Source: Torymus aiolomorphi (taxonomy: Eukaryota > Arthropoda > Insecta > Hymenoptera > Torymidae). From it: 64,000 nt of DNA. The first letter of the stretch is position 1, and the number at the start of each line of letters is the position of its first letter. Shown piece after piece: positions 48,558 to 60,311 of this stretch. The translations under genes and the position numbers were made by a program. The notes beneath the pieces were generated by a model, which saw only the letters and a program-made list of their open reading frames with translations, did not search any database and was not told the origin of the DNA. The stretch is from contig CM070874.1 in the NCBI GenBank assembly GCA_036365515.1, forward strand, positions 63,941,583-64,005,582, read 5' to 3'.

Positions 48558-49313
48558 GGTTGTATTGGCCGTAAGGTCGCTGCCAAAAGTTTGTGAATTC
48601 GATAAACTGCAATAAATAATTGTATGCGATAATTGATCAAATTTAAATTCTTGTGGGTGATTCAGGAGTATAATACGGATATAATAAGCTTTGAAAATTG
48701 AAAATCGTATAAAAATTGACAAAGTTCTGCTATTTTTTATAATTACAAAAACTGAGTCATTAAGTAAATTTTTAATACTGAAATCGACAAAGTGCCAAAC
48801 TTTTAATTTTGATTCGAATTTTAATTTCTTAAGCTTATAATATTCCTGTCGTGATTTGTAATCGGTTAGGAGCATTGAAAATTATCTATTTACCCTACAT
48901 TATTTTGTTATTGTTGTTTTAATATTAGTCACTTAACTTTTGGCAGGGACTGTACGGGAAATAAACTGCAATAATAAATAATGCCGGATAAATAGTCGAT
49001 TTTCAATGCTCCTGATCGATTATAAATCTTGACAGGAATATTATAAGCTTTAGAAATTAAACATCGAATCAAAATTAAAAGTTTGGCACTTTACGCACTA
49101 AATTTACACAATGACTCGATTTTTGTAACTATAAAAAATAACAGAACTTTGTTAATTTTTATTCGATTTGCAATTTTTGAAGCTTAATATATTCGTATTA
49201 TACTTCTGAATCACCCACAAGAACTTAAATTTGGTCAACCATCGCATACAATTAATTATTGCAGTTTATCGAATTCACAGATATTTAGCAGGGACCTTAT
49301 AGCCAGTACATCC
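48558..49313. mobile_element. MITE with TTAA duplication
   Basis: TTAA lies on both sides (48554-48557, 49314-49317). The ends GGTTGTATTGGCCGTAAGG and CCTTATAGCCAGTACATCC are inverted, and the arms (about 48558-48860, 48985-49313) pair over most of their length. TTAA is the piggyBac target, but piggyBac ends usually start CCC, so the transposase type is uncertain. Confidence 0.7.
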
Positions 49314-49317
49314 TTAA

Positions 49318-50277
49318 TGAGTGTCACTATAAGTTTCACTCAGGTTTTGGGGTAAGGCGAGCCTTTTTCAGCCCCTCACTAAGATGTCTTTCACTCGCGC
49401 TTATATGAAAAAAAATAAACCGCCAACCTAAATTAACTCTAGGTGACTCGGCCTGGTTTATCCTTTCGAAGTAATCCCAGACCTTTTTTTATTCTACCTG
49501 TAATTGTGAAATAACTCGTGTCTCTGCTTAATTCCGGATGAGTAGATGAGTGAACAGCTATATGATGACTCGCACAAATCGACAGACCATTTACTACCAA
49601 TTGAGCAAAAAATACTAAGAGCTCAAAGAAGCTGAAAATGAGAGCGAGCGTCCTTTGGCCGCTGGTTTTATTCCCCCATCGATAGATAATTAATGATTTA
49701 ACTATTAAGATATCTAAATTGTGCACAAGCCCTTTTGTGATATCTCTATGATGGGCTGCGCACGTATAGCCAGGTGTCGAGCTTTGATTCGCTCGTTATC
49801 TCAAACTATCTCTATTGTAATTATCACATGATATTATGATTATGTGATCCCCCATAATATATTTTTCTATTTTCATTTTCTTTTTTATGCGTTAATCCTC
49901 TTTTTATAGCAAATCGCTTTCAAATTGCGCGAGTCATCATTTCCCATCTCTCCCCCCCCCCCCTCTCTCTCTCTCCCTCTCCCATGTGGTTTCCTAGACC
50001 TCGTTAACTATCTTATCGTTGGTAGCGCTCCTATCCGCGCGTGGGAGCGCACCAGCTTTAAACTGAGTCGACCCGATAACACCACGTGAAGCATAATTAT
50101 TCATGAGATGATGTATTGAAAAGTTTTATTAACTTATTAAGAATGTAGTCTAACTTTTCTAATTTTAATATTCCAAACCAACAAATATTTTTGTTAATTG
50201 TGTCTATTGAACTTTGAAATTCTCGCCGTTGTTGACGGTAGGTCCTCGGCTCCGCCCATCATACTGCTATGCTGGCG
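49318..50277. other. Intergenic sequence, no gene recognised
   Basis: Mixed-composition DNA with a short C/CT-rich tract near 49950-49982. The minus-strand open frame 49439-49726 has no recognisable features. Confidence 0.5.
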
Positions 50278-50890
50278 TAGTGATGTGAATCCGTCAGAGT
50301 GACAGTCATTTTTTGGTCTCTCGACGGTCTTAAGACTGTCCCACGACGTTCAGAAAATTTAAGACAATTTTCCTGACTGCCAAACCTCATTCCAAGGAAT
50401 AAACGAGCGGGAAGCAAAGCTTGTAAAGGTTAGAATTGCTCTTATTCTTACAATTATATTGTAAGTGAAAAGTGATGTAGTACTTAATTATATTTAATAT
50501 TATATTTAACAATGTTAATATAATTCTTTCTAAAAATTTTGACAAGTACAAATATTTGTAAAAATTTGTAAAAGTTTATTAAATAAAAATGTAATAAGTA
50601 ATTAATTTATTTTATTATTTTAATAATAATATTTTATGGAATTATGTTATTATTTATTATTTACAAACTATTATTCTATACAAACTATTATGGTGCGGCA
50701 TCTATATAGATGTAAAATGACCGTCTTCCGACGGTCTGTCATTATGACCTGACCATTTTAAAAAAGACGGTCATTTCACATACAGATTTTTTAAAAAATT
50801 TCTAACGAGCACTGACGGTCAGTGGACGGTCACTGTCTTTTTTTTTGGTCATTTGACCAAGCCTCAAAAGGACGGTCATTTACATCACTA
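50278..50890. mobile_element. hAT-type MITE
   Basis: It starts TAGTGATGTGAATCCGTC and ends GACGGTCATTTACATCACTA. TAGNG-type ends are usual for hAT elements. The flanks TGCTGGCG and GCTGGTCG agree apart from one indel, close to an 8-bp hAT duplication. GACGGTC/GACCGTC words are repeated near both ends. No transposase is present. Confidence 0.65.
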
Positions 50891-51184
50891 GCTGGTCGTC
50901 GGGGGCGGTGCTATGATGACTGTATCGGTAACTACGTGTTCTTCTCGAACTTTGGTTTTCTTTGGCGCGAGGTTTATAAACCAGTGAATGAAAAAAATTC
51001 TTTATCTCGTACCCCTGAATGGAAATAGAAAGGCATACGCGTCTCCATTTCCATTCCTGGCAACAGTAGCCCGTTGCACATATAAGAAGTGTTAAAGTTA
51101 CAGTTAATTTTTTTATCCTAATGATCTACTCTACAGTTTGCTTAATTATTATCATTATTATCATCTTATTAGAGTTTATTAAGT

Positions 51185-51296
51185 TCCAAATAGCAAGAAA
51201 CATTTCACCAGAAACGTGTAGTAACGTTTCACTCGAAACATAGTAACGTTGTTCTATTGAGCCGGAAACATTTATCAAACGTTTCTTGCTATCTGG
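51185..51296. repeat. Short inverted repeat
   Basis: AAATAGCAAGAAAC at 51188 is mirrored by GTTTCTTGCTATCTGG ending near 51296, with GAAACRT words between. Probably a mini-MITE downstream of the receptor gene. Confidence 0.5.
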
Positions 51297-51436
51297 GGTT
51301 ATCTGTTGGCGTGGTTTTAGTGACTATAAGACTAATCCGCTATTTTAGTAATATATAGAAAATATAAATGATTCTTTATGCTTTCACCATTTAGTCAACG
51401 AATACTTCTGAACTCTTTTTAGTTGTTACGTTTTCC

Positions 51437-54400
51437 TTAATCCAGCGATAAGTCAACGTTAGGGTTATTCGAGGCTAATTTAACGAGAGTCTTTTTGACT
51501 CTAAGAATGGTAAGTCGTGAAGCGGCTTTTGCGTACCAACACTCCTTCATCATGGTTGCCATTCTTGCTAGCGTCTAAAAAAAGAAATGACAAATTAATA
51601 AATTTCATTTTTATCCACATTTTATGTTTATGCATATTTTTTGTTGCTAAAATTAAATCTCATAATAACTAATACTCGGAACAACTTGACTTACCGAATC
51701 GGAATGCCAGTGATTCGGGATTGTCGGTCGACGCTTATCAGCGACGACCAATTTTCTCATCTCCTCCATGGTTGGCTCCTGATTACCACTTACGAGCCAT
51801 TCGGAATACGGCGCCGCGTAATCCAAGGCGACGCCGTTGCTGATACAACTACGACATACCTCCCAGAATACAAGCCCCAAGCTATATATGTCAGCGCGAC
51901 GAAAATCTTCTAAGCATTGCTGATTAAGTCTGTAATAAATGAGAGAATTAGACATTGTATATGAGAAATAGTTTAGAAATGCATGATTATGTTTTGTAAA
52001 GCTACTGACCTAGGCTATAAATGGATAAAAAGTGCCTCACTTTATAAGAAATTTTACAGGACAATAAGTTGTCCTAGATTTCTAGCTGAAATTTCTATTA
52101 AGTATAGTTTTTTTTAAGGCTTTTACAGTGTGTAGTAATTTTGCGAGATAGTTTCTATAAACTATCTCGCAAAATTACTACACACTGTAAAAGCCTTAAA
52201 AAAAACTATACTTAATAGAAATTACTACACACTGTAAAAGCCTTAAAAAAACTATACTTAATAGAAATTTCAGCTGGAAATCTAGGACAACTTATTGTTC
52301 TGTAAAAAGTCCTGTAAAAACTATTTTTTACTAAACTTTTTCCTTAGTGTACTATTATTTATACGAGAAATTTAGTTAAAAATTATTATCCAAATAGTTT
52401 ACTAGATTTTTTATTTGATTTAGATTTTTTTTCAATATTTACTTTTTTAATGTAAAAAAAGAATATGTCACTACTTACGTTTGTTCTAATAATTCTGGGC
52501 TCATATAGCGCTTGGTTACCGTTTTCATATCAAATTTATCAGAAGCAAGTCTGTCCTCAATAACAGCATGAGCCAGATCGGCAATAACACAAGCTCCATT
52601 GTTTTTTACAAGAATATTTGTCGTGTTAAGGTTGCGATGGGTTATTGCAGGTTTGCCTTGAGTACCTTCGATCTCCGTGTGTAAATATAAAAGACCATTG
52701 GCAATACTAAGGCATATGTTGAACATCTGATGGTGATTAAGCGGCTGAGGTAGCTGTTGAAAATATATATATTTTTTTAATTTTTCGATAAATACACAAT
52801 ATTTATAAAGTAAAATGTGGCATATAAATTATATCCATAGCATTTTTAATATTAGAACAATAAATAACCCATCGCAGAACATGTAAATAGGAATCTTCTG
52901 TTCCAATATCTAAGTATCCCAGACACCACAACTATTCGCGATGGATTCATAAAGAATTCTCAAAAAGAATTTCAATAGTATTTTCTTTTGTTGTAATACA
53001 TAAAGAATTTTAAATGAATTAAAGTTATTCAAAATGTATTCTTAAAATATTCTATTGACAATTCAAAATTTATTCTTGAATACTTCTGAAAGTATTCATA
53101 ATGAATGGTGCTATGTCCGGTCATATTCGATCACTATAAAAAGAGTTCGTATAACACGAGGAAAATGAATTCTTAATGAATTATTTTTTCTCAAGTATTG
53201 AATTGAAAGTAAATACTCATTTTTAATATAAAAGGAATACTTTTTCATGCTTTATGTAACAAACATTTTGATAGAAAAAAATATAAAAGTATTCATGTAT
53301 AATTCATATTAAAATGAAAAATGTTAAAAACTAATTCTTTTTAATACTTTTTGAATACATTTTTTATACATTGTAAATGTACATTATAAATATACATTTA
53401 TAAAATAATACTAATACTTTTTTCTATACTTTGAGTGAGGAACATTTAAAAGTAGAAAAATATAATTTATGCTTGGCATAAATCCGCATTTATGTCACGC
53501 ATATCCGTGACATAAGTAGTCCATTTTTGCACCGCACTTATCACCCTCGCTATCGCTCGGCCGATACTGCACGGTGCAAAAATGGACTGCTAATCATAGA
53601 GGTATTATAGATAGAGCAGGGGAGACATAGGGCTGCCCGTAAGTGAAAATGTCCGAACGTTAGAAAGAGAGAGAAGATCGCGGGACGTCCGGTATTACTT
53701 CCATAATATGACTTCAAAAAAGGTTCTTAGTGAATTCTTTATGAGTACTGAATTGAAAACACAGAACCTATTACAGAAGAACTGTCTTTGCTGTCTGCGT
53801 ATAAGTATGAAAATAAAAAATAATCACGAATACGATCTTTAAAACTCAATTTTTCATGTATCGGATCGTATAACGACTTCAAAATAGTAAGACAAATGCT
53901 GACTTTTAAATAGCAGTATTATTTACCTTTTTATGGTAATTCATTCAGAAAAATAACATATTATTTAGTGAAAAAAATAACAAATCAAGATTTCATGTTA
54001 TACTGCTCTTCCATATAATGGAATTTTACTGATACTCAGATAATTACATGATGTAGTATACGAGCGTATAGTTAGGGTAGTGGTCCGTATTAGTGTGCCT
54101 GTCCATATTTGTGTGCCCTATTATTAAAACATATCCTAGAAATGAACGAGTAAAAACGTAACACTAAAATATTTTTTTTCATAAAGTATAGTTAATTAAG
54201 TTTAAATAGAATTAATTACTTAATTTGTTTTCATTTACTATAACATTAAAAAAGAACTTTCAAAAATATGTTTCACGGTTTGCGGTGTGTCACGGTGTTT
54301 CCTTGTCAAAACTTGCTAAGAAATGATATTTTTAAAAGTAACATTAAATAATGTTTCGGAAGGATTTTAATGTGAGATACAATTGATTATATCATAAAAT

Positions 54401-57400
54401 AATATTATGTTATATAATAAACCTTAATATAAAGGTTTTCAATTGATTTTAATATTTAATTAATGGTGTCTACTAATAGGGCAGTGAAAAACGACTTGTC
54501 CAGATTTGTGTGTGCACAAATACAATACGAGCATGCTCGTATCGGCGCTTGAACAGAAAAGTTAGGTTAGGTTGTCTGCGCACAAACGTTGTTTCATATC
54601 GCATTGACGACCTTCAGCAGTTTTTACCGTATTGGAATTAATTAACATTCAATGTAAACAAGGGTTAGAAATTGATTATAAATGCACTACAGTTAACAAA
54701 ATAATTTTGTTGGTAATGATAATATTATCAAGACACACTAATGTGGGGCACACAAACGTGTACACTCACATTAATACGGGGCACACAAAAATGTACTTTG
54801 TTGTCTGCTAGGGCACACAAATGCGTACAAAAATTTTTTTTTTTTATATTGCTTGTAACTTTCGTAAATATTAATATTTTCCTATAAAAAAAATTGTTTC
54901 GTGTAGATTATTACTTTTATTATCTATATAAACCCGTCCGGAATCTCTGATACAGCTTAAATAGATATTATTATGCAACAAAATTGATGAGTTTCTTAAA
55001 CCCACACTAATACGGACATCTACCCTATAAGAGGGTCCGGGATTCAAAGTTAGTCAGCGCATTTATTTCCCGAATCCACTCCATTACAATATACAACTCT
55101 GTAAATTTAACTTTTGACTTGGACACTTATCCATCAAAAATTTATCATTGGCGAAATAATCATAATTTCTAAGACCGTAAAAAGCCTCCACCTACCTGAA
55201 CGAGATAGTTATACAGTGACCCCAGAGGATGATATTGCGTAACGAGCCAGAGTTGGGTGCAACTAGCGCGACTGGTGATGTCGCTGCCCACGTAGCTGAG
55301 GATGTTGTCGTGACGCGAAGGCAACATCTGCGAGTAAACCTCGGTCTCGCGGGTCCACAAGGCCTCGTCGCGCGAGAAATAGATCTTCACGGCGACGTTC
55401 TCGCCGTGCCAGATGCCGCGCCAGACTTCACGACCGAAGTTACCATTGCCGGTGCTCAGACATGTGGTTAAGGTCACATATTTAGCGAGGGTGTCCTGAA
55501 CGACGAGATGTCGGCCGGCGCCCGAGCCGCTCGTGAGACTCTTACCCTTGAAGTATTGCTGTGAAAGAAAAATAGAGATAAAATGTAACGTTTCCAAGAT
55601 GCCAAGTTTGTGGAAATGAAAGCATAAGCTCCCCTGCTAAAAATGTCCTATTAAAACCGATTCAAAGTATAATCAGTTTTAATTGCATTTCCGGTATTAC
55701 CGAATTAAAATCAATTCAAATTATTAAATCTGATTCAGACCGATTATAAAAATGAATCGGTTCTAGTCGGATTTAACTGATCGCATTTTGCTTTTGTTGT
55801 TTCGTTTCGTTTAAGAATAAGATTGATCAAATCCGATTAAAACGTATTTATATTTATAATAGGTCGGAATCGGACTTAATAGTTTGAATTGGTTTTAATT
55901 CGGTAATACCGGATTAAGAAGTCAAATTAAAACTGATTATACTTTGAATCGGTTTTAATAGGATATTTTTAGCAGGTCTTGAATTTTAACTACTATAATA
56001 TTAAAAATATACTAAGTATGAAAAATATTTTAAGAATTAAACATGAAATTGTGTATTCATTTCGTAGTATATTTCGTCGCGCGGTACGAAAAAAACCCAA
56101 CTTTTAAGTTCGCACGAAGAAACGCCATGCCAGTTTTGCGCGAACTTAGAAGTTGGCTTTTTTCGTACCGTGCGACGATTTATCAATATCAATTTAATTG
56201 CATTTGTTTTATTTTAAAAAAAGCAGTTTTACATTATAAAACAAGTCTTTTTCCTAAATTCTGTCAAAAAAACGTTATATACTGTAATATACATCCTCCA
56301 ATTTTTGTGAAACTTCATTACCACAAATAATAATGAGCTTATTTCATTTTAGAATATCCGAAATAAAATTATATTTTGTTTAATTTTCTTTGCACATACT
56401 TTTAAAACTATTTCACAAAAATAAAACTTTTTTTTCATATAAACGCAGCAATTATTACGCTCAGTTTGAAAACTCAAAACACCTTTAAAGTATTATAGCC
56501 AGCAGCAATCGCCCGAAGTCCGTAGGAGTTACGTGTGGCGCCGCCTGGAACCGACGTAGGCGAGGAGCGCGCGGGCTTCCGCGGTCCCATTCCCGATTCA
56601 ATATGTGTTGTCATGCGGTTCTCCCGACTCCTTTGCTTCCGGCAGTACAGGAATATCCCGCAAACGAGGAGTCCGAGCAGTGGTACCAGAACGGCTAAAG
56701 TGACCTTCGTCGTTGTATTCCACATCTCCGATCCATCTGCAAAATCATCGATGATGATGTAATCGAAATTGTGCAATATGTCATTACTTGTTTGTAGTGT
56801 AAAGAAAGAGATTAGAGCAAAGGAGCTCATTTTTGTAAATATTTGAAAAATAAGTCTACACTTACAATGTAAAAAAGAGAGACAAGAAACAAAAATCTAA
56901 TTTTTGTAAATGAAATTGAAAAAGAGCTGCAAATGCACAAATGCAAAGAGTACTCTTTTAAGAGCCAACTGTAGAGAGCATTCTATCATATAATTCAAAT
57001 TTTGTTAGCTAATCAATAGCAAGAAATTCGAATCATAATATCAGCTCTTCTTATAATCCTTAAACAGAATTAGAAAATACACAAATTCCAAACAATCAGT
57101 TCCATCTCACCTGACGAAGGATCAGGAAGCACCGGAAAGGGCCCATCGTTGCACAGATCCTCCCGGCAGCACTCGGTTAGAATTGGAATCGCCTTTGTGT
57201 AGCAGTATAGTGGGACCTGATCCTGTTCGGTGATGCAGCCTCTGCGGTTGCGCGTCTTCCCGTCCCCCTCGCGTACCGTCGCCTTCCAGCACTGCCAACA
57301 AAAAAAAGTGATTAGAAGAACGAAGAGTGCAGAAAAAATTAATGTAGAATTGTTAGGGTGAAAATTCAAAGGTACCAGTATGGCGTCGTAGCAGATCAAC

Positions 57401-57549
57401 GGGGCCTGGTTGATGGAGGCCTCGCAGTCGTCGCCGTCGCACGTGTATAAACACTTGACCTTCTTTTTCATTGACTCTTCTTCTATTATATACGCTGTTG
57501 GGGTAGGTATAAGCCACGAATTTCCAATGCGTTGAACTGTTTTTTTTTC
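51437..57549 (-). CDS. BMP type I receptor, saxophone/ALK2-like, predicted pseudokinase (5' exon missing)
   Basis: A membrane receptor of the TGF-beta superfamily. Seven exons join in frame at GT-AG sites: 57376-57549, 57111-57291, 56483-56736, 55196-55558, 52479-52753, 51695-51929, 51437-51574, giving about 539 residues; the signal-peptide exon upstream was not found. The ectodomain has ten Cys ending CCREDLCN; the membrane segment is [20 protein letters not shown]; the GS box TSGSGAG and kinase domain follow. The closest pattern is saxophone/ALK2 ([39 protein letters not shown]). The ATP-binding Lys in VAVK, the helix-C Glu and ADL Asp are kept, but the catalytic HRD is HRN (Asn at 52631-52633), the following Lys is Asn, DLG is DLA, the glycine loop reads GNGNFGREV with added residues, and APE is SPE. 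No frameshift or stop is seen, so it is probably made but kinase-dead. Whether it is the only saxophone orthologue or an extra copy is unknown. Confidence 0.85.
52052..52307. mobile_element. Palindromic MITE in a receptor intron
   Basis: TTTTACAGGACAATAAGTTG is mirrored by CAACTTATTGTTCTGTAAAA. The arms pair up to the centre at about 52,155 and include GTGTGTAGTAATTTTGCGAG. The right arm holds an extra 46-47 bp direct duplication (TACTACACACTGTAAAAGCC repeated). It lies between receptor exons 51695-51929 and 52479-52753. Confidence 0.75.
53513..53592. repeat. Short hairpin repeat
   Basis: AGTCCATTTTTGCACCG and CGGTGCAAAAATGGACT flank a GC-rich centre with CTCGCTATCGCTCGG. It sits in a long receptor intron that otherwise looks AT-rich and unstructured. 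Confidence 0.6.
54075..55025. mobile_element. Non-autonomous DNA transposon with TA duplication
   Basis: It starts GGGTAGTGGTCCGTATTAGT and ends ACTAATACGGACATCTACCC, flanked by TA (54073-54074, 55026-55027). GTGTGCCC/GGGCACAC words recur near both ends. No transposase frame. It is intronic to the receptor gene and laid out like the elements at 5054 and 7608. Confidence 0.75.
55633..55976. mobile_element. MITE in a receptor intron
   Basis: CCTGCTAAAAATGTCCTATT and its inverse AATAGGATATTTTTAGCAGG bound arms of about 130 bp with AAAACCGATTCAAAGTATAA and its complement. It lies directly upstream of exon 55196-55558 in gene direction. The target duplication is not clear. Confidence 0.75.
56073..56178. 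repeat. Short GC-richer inverted repeat
   Basis: TCGTCGCGCGGTACGAAAAA and TTTTTCGTACCGTGCGACGA are mirrored, as are AAGTTCGC and GCGAACTT inside. Intronic to the receptor gene. Confidence 0.65.
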
Positions 57550-57760
57550 TGAAAATAAAGTCGTTTGGTTTTAATTTTGAAAGTATATGAGAGGAAATAA
57601 TTTTATATTTTTCAATTAAATAGTTATTAACTAAAAAAACTTCTGGGCTTCTTGATAAGTATAAGTAATATTAACAAATATTAAATATGATTATTGGTCG
57701 ATCTGACGGAGGCAATAAAAATGAAATCAACACTTAGATTTCAAGTTACATGTAGCAATG

Positions 57761-57791
57761 TTTCGTTGGCTCGGTCTGCCAACCTCTTCAG
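57761..57791 (-). ncRNA. Hammerhead-ribozyme-like core of the Penelope-like element
   Basis: On the minus strand CTGAAGA (57785-57791) is followed by a 6-bp stem GTTGGC/GCCAAC with loop AGACCGA and then GAAA (57761-57764), the conserved CUGANGA...stem II...GAAA core. Penelope-like elements are known to carry hammerhead motifs with very short stem III. ACAT/ATGT just downstream could form stem III before GTA; stem I pairs poorly by eye. Self-cleavage is unproven. Confidence 0.55.
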
Positions 57792-58021
57792 GCTGTATTT
57801 ATTAAAAAAGATAAACTACAAAAATTATAATAATAAATAATTTAAACTTTCAAAACACGTTAATAATCACAATTCATACCTTGTTAAAATCTTGTGTTAC
57901 ATAGTATAATAATTGTCAAAGTAAGCGAATATAACAAAGTCACGTAGTATTTATAGTTTAAAATAACAAAGTATTGGTGCATAAGTTTGTAAACACGACA
58001 CAGATACATATAAAGTAAAAA

Positions 58022-58825
58022 CTAGAAGTTTAAAAACCTCAATAAAGGAAAATACGAAGCATTTAAAAATGTAATGTCTTGTTTCTTGTTTATGTTATTA
58101 ATATTACATTTGATGTGTAAAATTTCTGATAATAATCGTTTCTTATAATTAGATTCATAATCTAAAATTTGCGAATTATCCCAGTCAAAATCATGCTGAA
58201 AATTAATTTTGTGTTTCGTAACCACTGCATCTGGATTTTTATTATTTCGGTGTCCGGTAATTCTAGTCTTAAGCGTGCGTTTAGTTTCGCATACATATGG
58301 TGCGGGACACGATTTACAAAAAAACTTATAAACTATGTTAGTCCGATCCCACTTTTCAGTAACATCTTTACCTAATTTTAGCACGGAATTAAAACTCTTT
58401 TTGACTATGGGTAAGACCCGAAAACTATAAGATTTAAGTATTGTTGCTATTTTTTCAAATTGATCGTTAAACGGTAACGAAATATGAGATATAGATGTGT
58501 TGTGTACAAACTTATCCTTATGATTTTGTTTATATTTAATTTTGGTCAATCTTTTGTGAAGATATCGGTTAATGAATTTGTATGGATAATTATTATTTTG
58601 AAGTAATTTGAAAACTATATTTAAATTTTTTGTGTGAAATTCCAGGTTTGATAATGTAACTGCTCTATCGACTAAATTATAAACAATATTTATCTTTTGT
58701 TGTGGTAGATGATAAGAGTTGTAATTAATTAGTCTACCAGATGATATAGGTTTATTATACCAATCTATAATAATCATATTATCTTGTCTACCATGATGCA
58801 ATATTCCGTTTAATGAAATTGTCAC
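58022..58825 (-). pseudogene. Penelope-like ORF, C-terminal half with GIY-YIG-like domain
   Basis: An open frame of 267 residues begins inside the element. It includes DWYNKPISSGRLI (the end of the reverse transcriptase region) and IVYKFFCKSC, then PYVCETKRTLKTRITGHRN, the layout of the Penelope GIY-YIG endonuclease with its Cys pair, Arg and His. The usual YIG glycine is Cys. The catalytic reverse transcriptase core is absent. Confidence 0.75.
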
Positions 58826-59009
58826 GTCACATGCACAAAATTTTTATTTCCGCCCTCCGTCCGAAAAGCGCCAACCTCCGAGGTTTGTCAACCTCGGCTT
58901 CGCCTCGACCGACAATTATACATGTGATCTGAGACATTTCTTATTTTACTGACCTAGGTATGTAATATACTATTTTCTAATACTTTTTTCTCCTTTGATA
59001 AAAAATTCT

Positions 59010-60034
59010 ATAGACAAATCGACGGTACACCGATGGGTTCTCCCATTTCCCCCCACTATTTTCAGACATTGTGATGGATGACTTAGAGACTAACTGTGTC
59101 AAAATTTTAAAAGAAAACCACGATGTTCAACCGTTATTCTATTTCCGGTATGTAGACGATACTATTATGTGTATCAACAGGAAACATATAGATATAGTGA
59201 TAAACACGTTTTATTCTTATAACGAAAAGATACAATTTACCTATGAACGAGAATTAGATAAAAAAATTAATTTTTTAGACATTCTCCTAATACGATAAGA
59301 TAATATGATTATTAGAGATTGGTACAATAAACCTATTTCATCTGGTAGACTAATTAATTACAACTCTTATCATCCACCACAACAAAAGATAAATATTGTT
59401 TATAATCTAGTCGATAGAGCAGTTACATTATCAAACCTGGAATTTCACACAAAAAATTTAAATATAGTTTTCAAATTACTTCAAAATAATAATTATCCAT
59501 ACAAATTCATTAACCGATATCTTCACAAAAGATTGACCAAAATTAAATATAAACAAAATCTCTCACATTTCTTTACCGTTTAAACCGTTTAACGATCAAT
59601 TTGAAAAAATAGCAACAATACTTAAAGCTTATAGTTTTCGGATCTTACCCATAGTCAAAAAGAGTTTTAATTCCGTGCTAAAATTAGGTAAAGACGTTAC
59701 TGAAAAGTGGGATCGAAATAACATAGTTTATAAGTTTTTTTGTAAATCGTGTCCCGCATCATATGTATGCGAAACGAACCGCACGCTTAAGACTAGAATT
59801 ATTGGACACCGAAATAATAAAAATCCAGATGCAGTGGTTACGAAACACAAAACTAATTTTCAGCATGATTTTGACTGGGATAATGCGCAAATTTTAGATT
59901 ATGAATCTAATTATAAGAAACGATTATTATCAGAAATTTTACACATCAAATGTAATATTAATAACATAAACAAGAAAAAAGACATTACATTTTTTAATGC
60001 TTCGTATTTTCCTTTATTGAGGTTTTTAAACTGA
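59010..60034 (+). pseudogene. Penelope-like ORF: reverse transcriptase end and GIY-YIG-like domain
   Basis: TPMGSPIS (about 59030) and the catalytic YVDDT (about 59148) are Penelope reverse transcriptase motifs. A frameshift separates them near 59050, a TAA stands at 59296-59298, and another break near 59570-59675 precedes the GIY-YIG-like part (IVYKFFCKSC and CETNRTLKTRIIGHRN). Like the left copy, Cys replaces the YIG glycine. This copy is inactive. Confidence 0.75.
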
Positions 60035-60280
60035 TCATATGTATTTCTAGTTTTTACTTTATATGTATCTGTGTCGTGTTTACAAACTTATGCACCAATA
60101 CTTTGTCATTTTAAACTATAAATACTGCGTGACTTTGTTATATTCGCTTACTTTGACAATTAGTATACTATGTAACACAAGATATTGACAAGGTATGAAT
60201 TGTGGTTATTAACGTGTTTTGAAAGTTTAAATTATTTATTATTATAATTTTTGTAATTTATCTTTTTTAATAAATACAGC

Positions 60281-60311
60281 CTGAAGAGGTTGGCAGATCG
60301 AGCCAACAAAA
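60281..60311 (+). ncRNA. Hammerhead-like core, right copy (mutated)
   Basis: CTGAAGA (60281-60287) and stem GTTGGC/GCCAAC are kept, but the conserved GAAA is AAAA (60308-60311), which should abolish activity if the motif was functional. It mirrors the core at 57761. Confidence 0.5.

Larger units (their letters stand above)
57690..58920 (-). mobile_element. Penelope-like element, left (minus-strand) copy
   Basis: It is the reverse complement of the element at about 58,990-60,383, including the 3' flank through AATAAAAATGAAATCAACAC. It encodes the C-terminal half of a Penelope-like protein with a GIY-YIG-type domain and ends in a sequence with a hammerhead-ribozyme-like core. The reverse transcriptase half is missing. 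Confidence 0.8.
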
